This document shows, piece by piece, positions 62,519-64,000 of a DNA stretch of 64,000 nucleotides (position 1 is the stretch's first letter; each line of letters starts with the position of its first letter). This DNA comes from Corynebacterium lactis RW2-5. Lineage in GTDB: Bacteria; Actinomycetota; Actinomycetes; Mycobacteriales; Mycobacteriaceae. Under the pieces are notes generated by a model, which did not search any database, was not told where the DNA came from, and was given only the letters and a program-made list of their open reading frames with translations. Location of the stretch: the NCBI RefSeq assembly GCF_001274895.1, contig NZ_CP006841.1:124001-188000 (forward strand). The letters are read 5' to 3'. Both the position numbers and the translations under genes were made by a program.

Positions 62519-63670
62519 ATGGCTGAGATTGAACTGAAGCACGTATACAAGCGCTTTCCCGACGGTCATGTCGGCGTGGATGACGCGAACCTGAAGATCG
62601 AGGACGGCGAGTTCATCATTCTCGTCGGCCCGTCGGGATGCGGTAAGTCGACGACGCTGAACATGATCGCCGGGTTGGAGGACATCTCCGATGGTGACCT
62701 TCTCATTGGAGGTAAGCGTGTCAATGATGTGGCGCCGAAGGATCGCGATATCGCGATGGTGTTCCAGTCCTACGCGCTGTACCCGCACATGAGCGTGCGC
62801 GACAATATTGCCTTCCCGCTGAAGCTGGCGAAGATGCCTAAGAAGGAGATTGACGCGAAGGTTTCGGAGGCCGCCGAGATTCTGGATCTCACGGAGTTTC
62901 TGGATCGTAAGCCGTCGAATCTTTCGGGTGGTCAGCGCCAGCGTGTGGCTATGGGGCGTGCGATTGTGCGCCGCCCGAAGGTCTTCCTGATGGACGAGCC
63001 GCTGTCGAACCTCGACGCGAAGCTGCGCGTGCAGATGCGCACCGAGATCTCGCAGCTGCAGGAGCGCCTGGGAGTGACCACCGTCTATGTCACGCACGAC
63101 CAGACTGAGGCGATGACATTGGGCGACCGAGTTGTGGTGATGAAAAAGGGCGTTATCCAGCAGGTCGGCGCGCCGCATGAACTCTACGGCGCCCCGCGCA
63201 ATATCTTCGTCGCGGGCTTTATCGGCTCGCCCGCCATGAACTTTGTCCCCGCCACTGTTGCTAACGACGGCGCCAGCGTCGACACCGCTTTGGGGCGCCT
63301 GGCGCTGAGGACGAAATTGCAGCCGGGGCGCGCGGTGATTATTGGCTTGCGCCCGGAGGCCTTCGAGGATGCTGCTCTTACCGACACCACCGACACCACC
63401 GTCGAAACCCCGACGACCGAGGTGAAGGTCAACGTTTTGGAGTCGATGGGCTCCGAGCAATTTGTCCATTTCCCACTCCTGGAGGCTGATGTCAGTGGCC
63501 ACGCGGCTGCGGCTGAGGCGGGCATTGCTGAGAATTTCAATGGCATGCTTGTGGCTCGTGTCAGCGCCGAGTCGAAGGCGCGACGTGGGGAGTCGCTAAC
63601 GTTGACCATCAACACCGCGAAGGTACACGTCTTTGATGCGGAGTCCGGTGAAAACCTGGGCTTGAAGTGA
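62519..63670 (+). CDS. sugC: Trehalose ABC ATPase SugC (MsmK/MalK type)
   Basis: 383 residues. Walker A GPSGCGKST, signature NLSGGQRQRVAMGRAI, Walker B VFLMDEPLSNLDAKLR and H-loop VYVTHDQTEAMTLGDRV are intact. The C-terminal TOBE/OB part starts near FVAGFIGSPAMNFVPA. It has a Thr/Asp-rich stretch (LTDTTDTTVETPTTE) as an insert. Starts 12 bases after sugB. Together with lpqY the set should import trehalose; in mycobacteria this recycles trehalose freed during mycolate transfer. Confidence 0.95.
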   Translation: MAEIELKHVYKRFPDGHVGVDDANLKIEDGEFIILVGPSGCGKSTTLNMIAGLEDISDGDLLIGGKRVNDVAPKDRDIAMVFQSYALYPHMSVRDNIAFPLKLAKMPKKEIDAKVSEAAEILDLTEFLDRKPSNLSGGQRQRVAMGRAIVRRPKVFLMDEPLSNLDAKLRVQMRTEISQLQERLGVTTVYVTHDQTEAMTLGDRVVVMKKGVIQQVGAPHELYGAPRNIFVAGFIGSPAMNFVPATVANDGASVDTALGRLALRTKLQPGRAVIIGLRPEAFEDAALTDTTDTTVETPTTEVKVNVLESMGSEQFVHFPLLEADVSGHAAAAEAGIAENFNGMLVARVSAESKARRGESLTLTINTAKVHVFDAESGENLGLK

Positions 63671-63769
63671 TTGCTGCGATGTCCTCACCCGCTCTGACCT
63701 TCGCAGAATAGAAAAATCATTCTTTTGGCCGACACCGGTTGCCCCGGGCGAGTTTCTAGAATGGGGCGC

Positions 63770-64000
63770 ATGCTCAAACGGACGCCCCTGCTGCTTTTGG
63801 TGACAACCATCGTGACGATAGTCGTTGGGGTGCTGTCGGTGGGCGTCGCAATGCCGAACCCGGACACTTTGACGAAGGCGGAGAACCTCCGACTGGGGCT
63901 CTACCTCATCATTTCGGTGGTGCTGGGAGTTGTCGCATTAGCCTTGATGCCTCTAGCTTTGCGGGATGACCATGTCGGCCACGGCACTCGGTGGTGGTCG
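63770..64000 (+). CDS. Membrane protein, partial (N-terminal part)
   Basis: 77 codons up to the window edge. Two hydrophobic segments, LLLLVTTIVTIVVGVLSVGVA and LGLYLIISVVLGVVALALMP, are followed by a polar stretch. ATG 63770 is chosen, with ATG 63761 possible. Not recognised; the rest is outside the window. Confidence 0.6.
   Translation, partial: MLKRTPLLLLVTTIVTIVVGVLSVGVAMPNPDTLTKAENLRLGLYLIISVVLGVVALALMPLALRDDHVGHGTRWWS

Noticed and set aside
1..64000. CRISPR array, rRNA genes, insertion sequence transposases or prophage genes
   Set aside because: No regularly spaced repeats, rRNA segments, transposase or phage structural motifs were seen anywhere in the window.

Overview
The window reads as chromosomal DNA of a Corynebacterium (Actinobacteria, roughly 60% G+C by eye). 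The evidence is a complete arabinogalactan assembly block (embC, aftA, dprE2, dprE1, a GtrA-like gene, glfT2, glfT1, wzt, wzm), an LpqY-SugABC trehalose importer, MmpL-type and CsoR/CopA genes, and a gene order that largely follows the Mycobacterium tuberculosis interval from tadA/tyrA to embC. No mycolyltransferase, ubiA, aftB, pks13 or fadD32 gene lies in the window, although glfT2 sits next to that cluster in mycobacteria. The species cannot be fixed from the sequence alone.

Layout. 1-3.6 kb: a truncated M13 metallopeptidase, a secreted GH25 muramidase and a Nudix-LOG fusion. 3.6-11.5 kb: a minus-strand operon dprE1-dprE2-aftA-embC that makes decaprenyl-phospho-arabinose and polymerises arabinan. 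11.6-18 kb: small unknown genes, a GtrA protein, GlfT2 and a membrane-anchored protein. 17.9-19 kb: a lone AbiEi-like/PD-(D/E)XK nuclease gene followed by a palindromic repeat. 19.3-22.3 kb: GlfT1 and the Wzt/Wzm galactan exporter. 22.5-30.1 kb: a lysine-less aminotransferase homologue, a quinone oxidoreductase, tRNA-Ser(UGA), two related secreted proteins, two envelope proteins and an aromatic aminotransferase. 30.3-36.2 kb: tRNA-Ser(GCU) and two identical tRNA-Arg(ACG) genes that flank a peptide/metal-type ABC operon with a possible Zur operator. 36.3-41 kb: an LLM oxidoreductase, a CoA-transferase, TyrA, the TadA pair, CsbD and tRNA-Ser(CGA). 41.5-50 kb: an MmpL protein and a queuosine salvage group (Tgt, YhhQ-type transporter, GluQRS) split by an ABC exporter. 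50-59 kb: a flavodoxin-like reductase, MntH, an unknown gene, AMP nucleosidase, an HNH nuclease and a CsoR-controlled copper operon, ending at tRNA-Ser(GGA). 59.3-63.7 kb: lpqY-sugABC. The window ends in a partial membrane protein.

The most striking signal belongs to no gene. The 10-mer GTCGGCAAGC (or its complement GCTTGCCGAC) occurs 25 times, evenly spread, on both strands, in three reading contexts and in spacers, at a density like that of DNA uptake sequences. A relative, GTCGTAAAGC, occurs 8 times. Independently, the 9-mer ACTCCCGGA (or TCCGGGAGT) occurs 23 times, but only between 52.5 and 59.0 kb, which marks that stretch as compositionally distinct. All counts were made by eye.

Other points of interest are a Tgt without the usual zinc cysteines, a PLP-fold protein without a usable lysine, palindromic intergenic repeats present at more than one site, and a permease-ATPase gene fusion.
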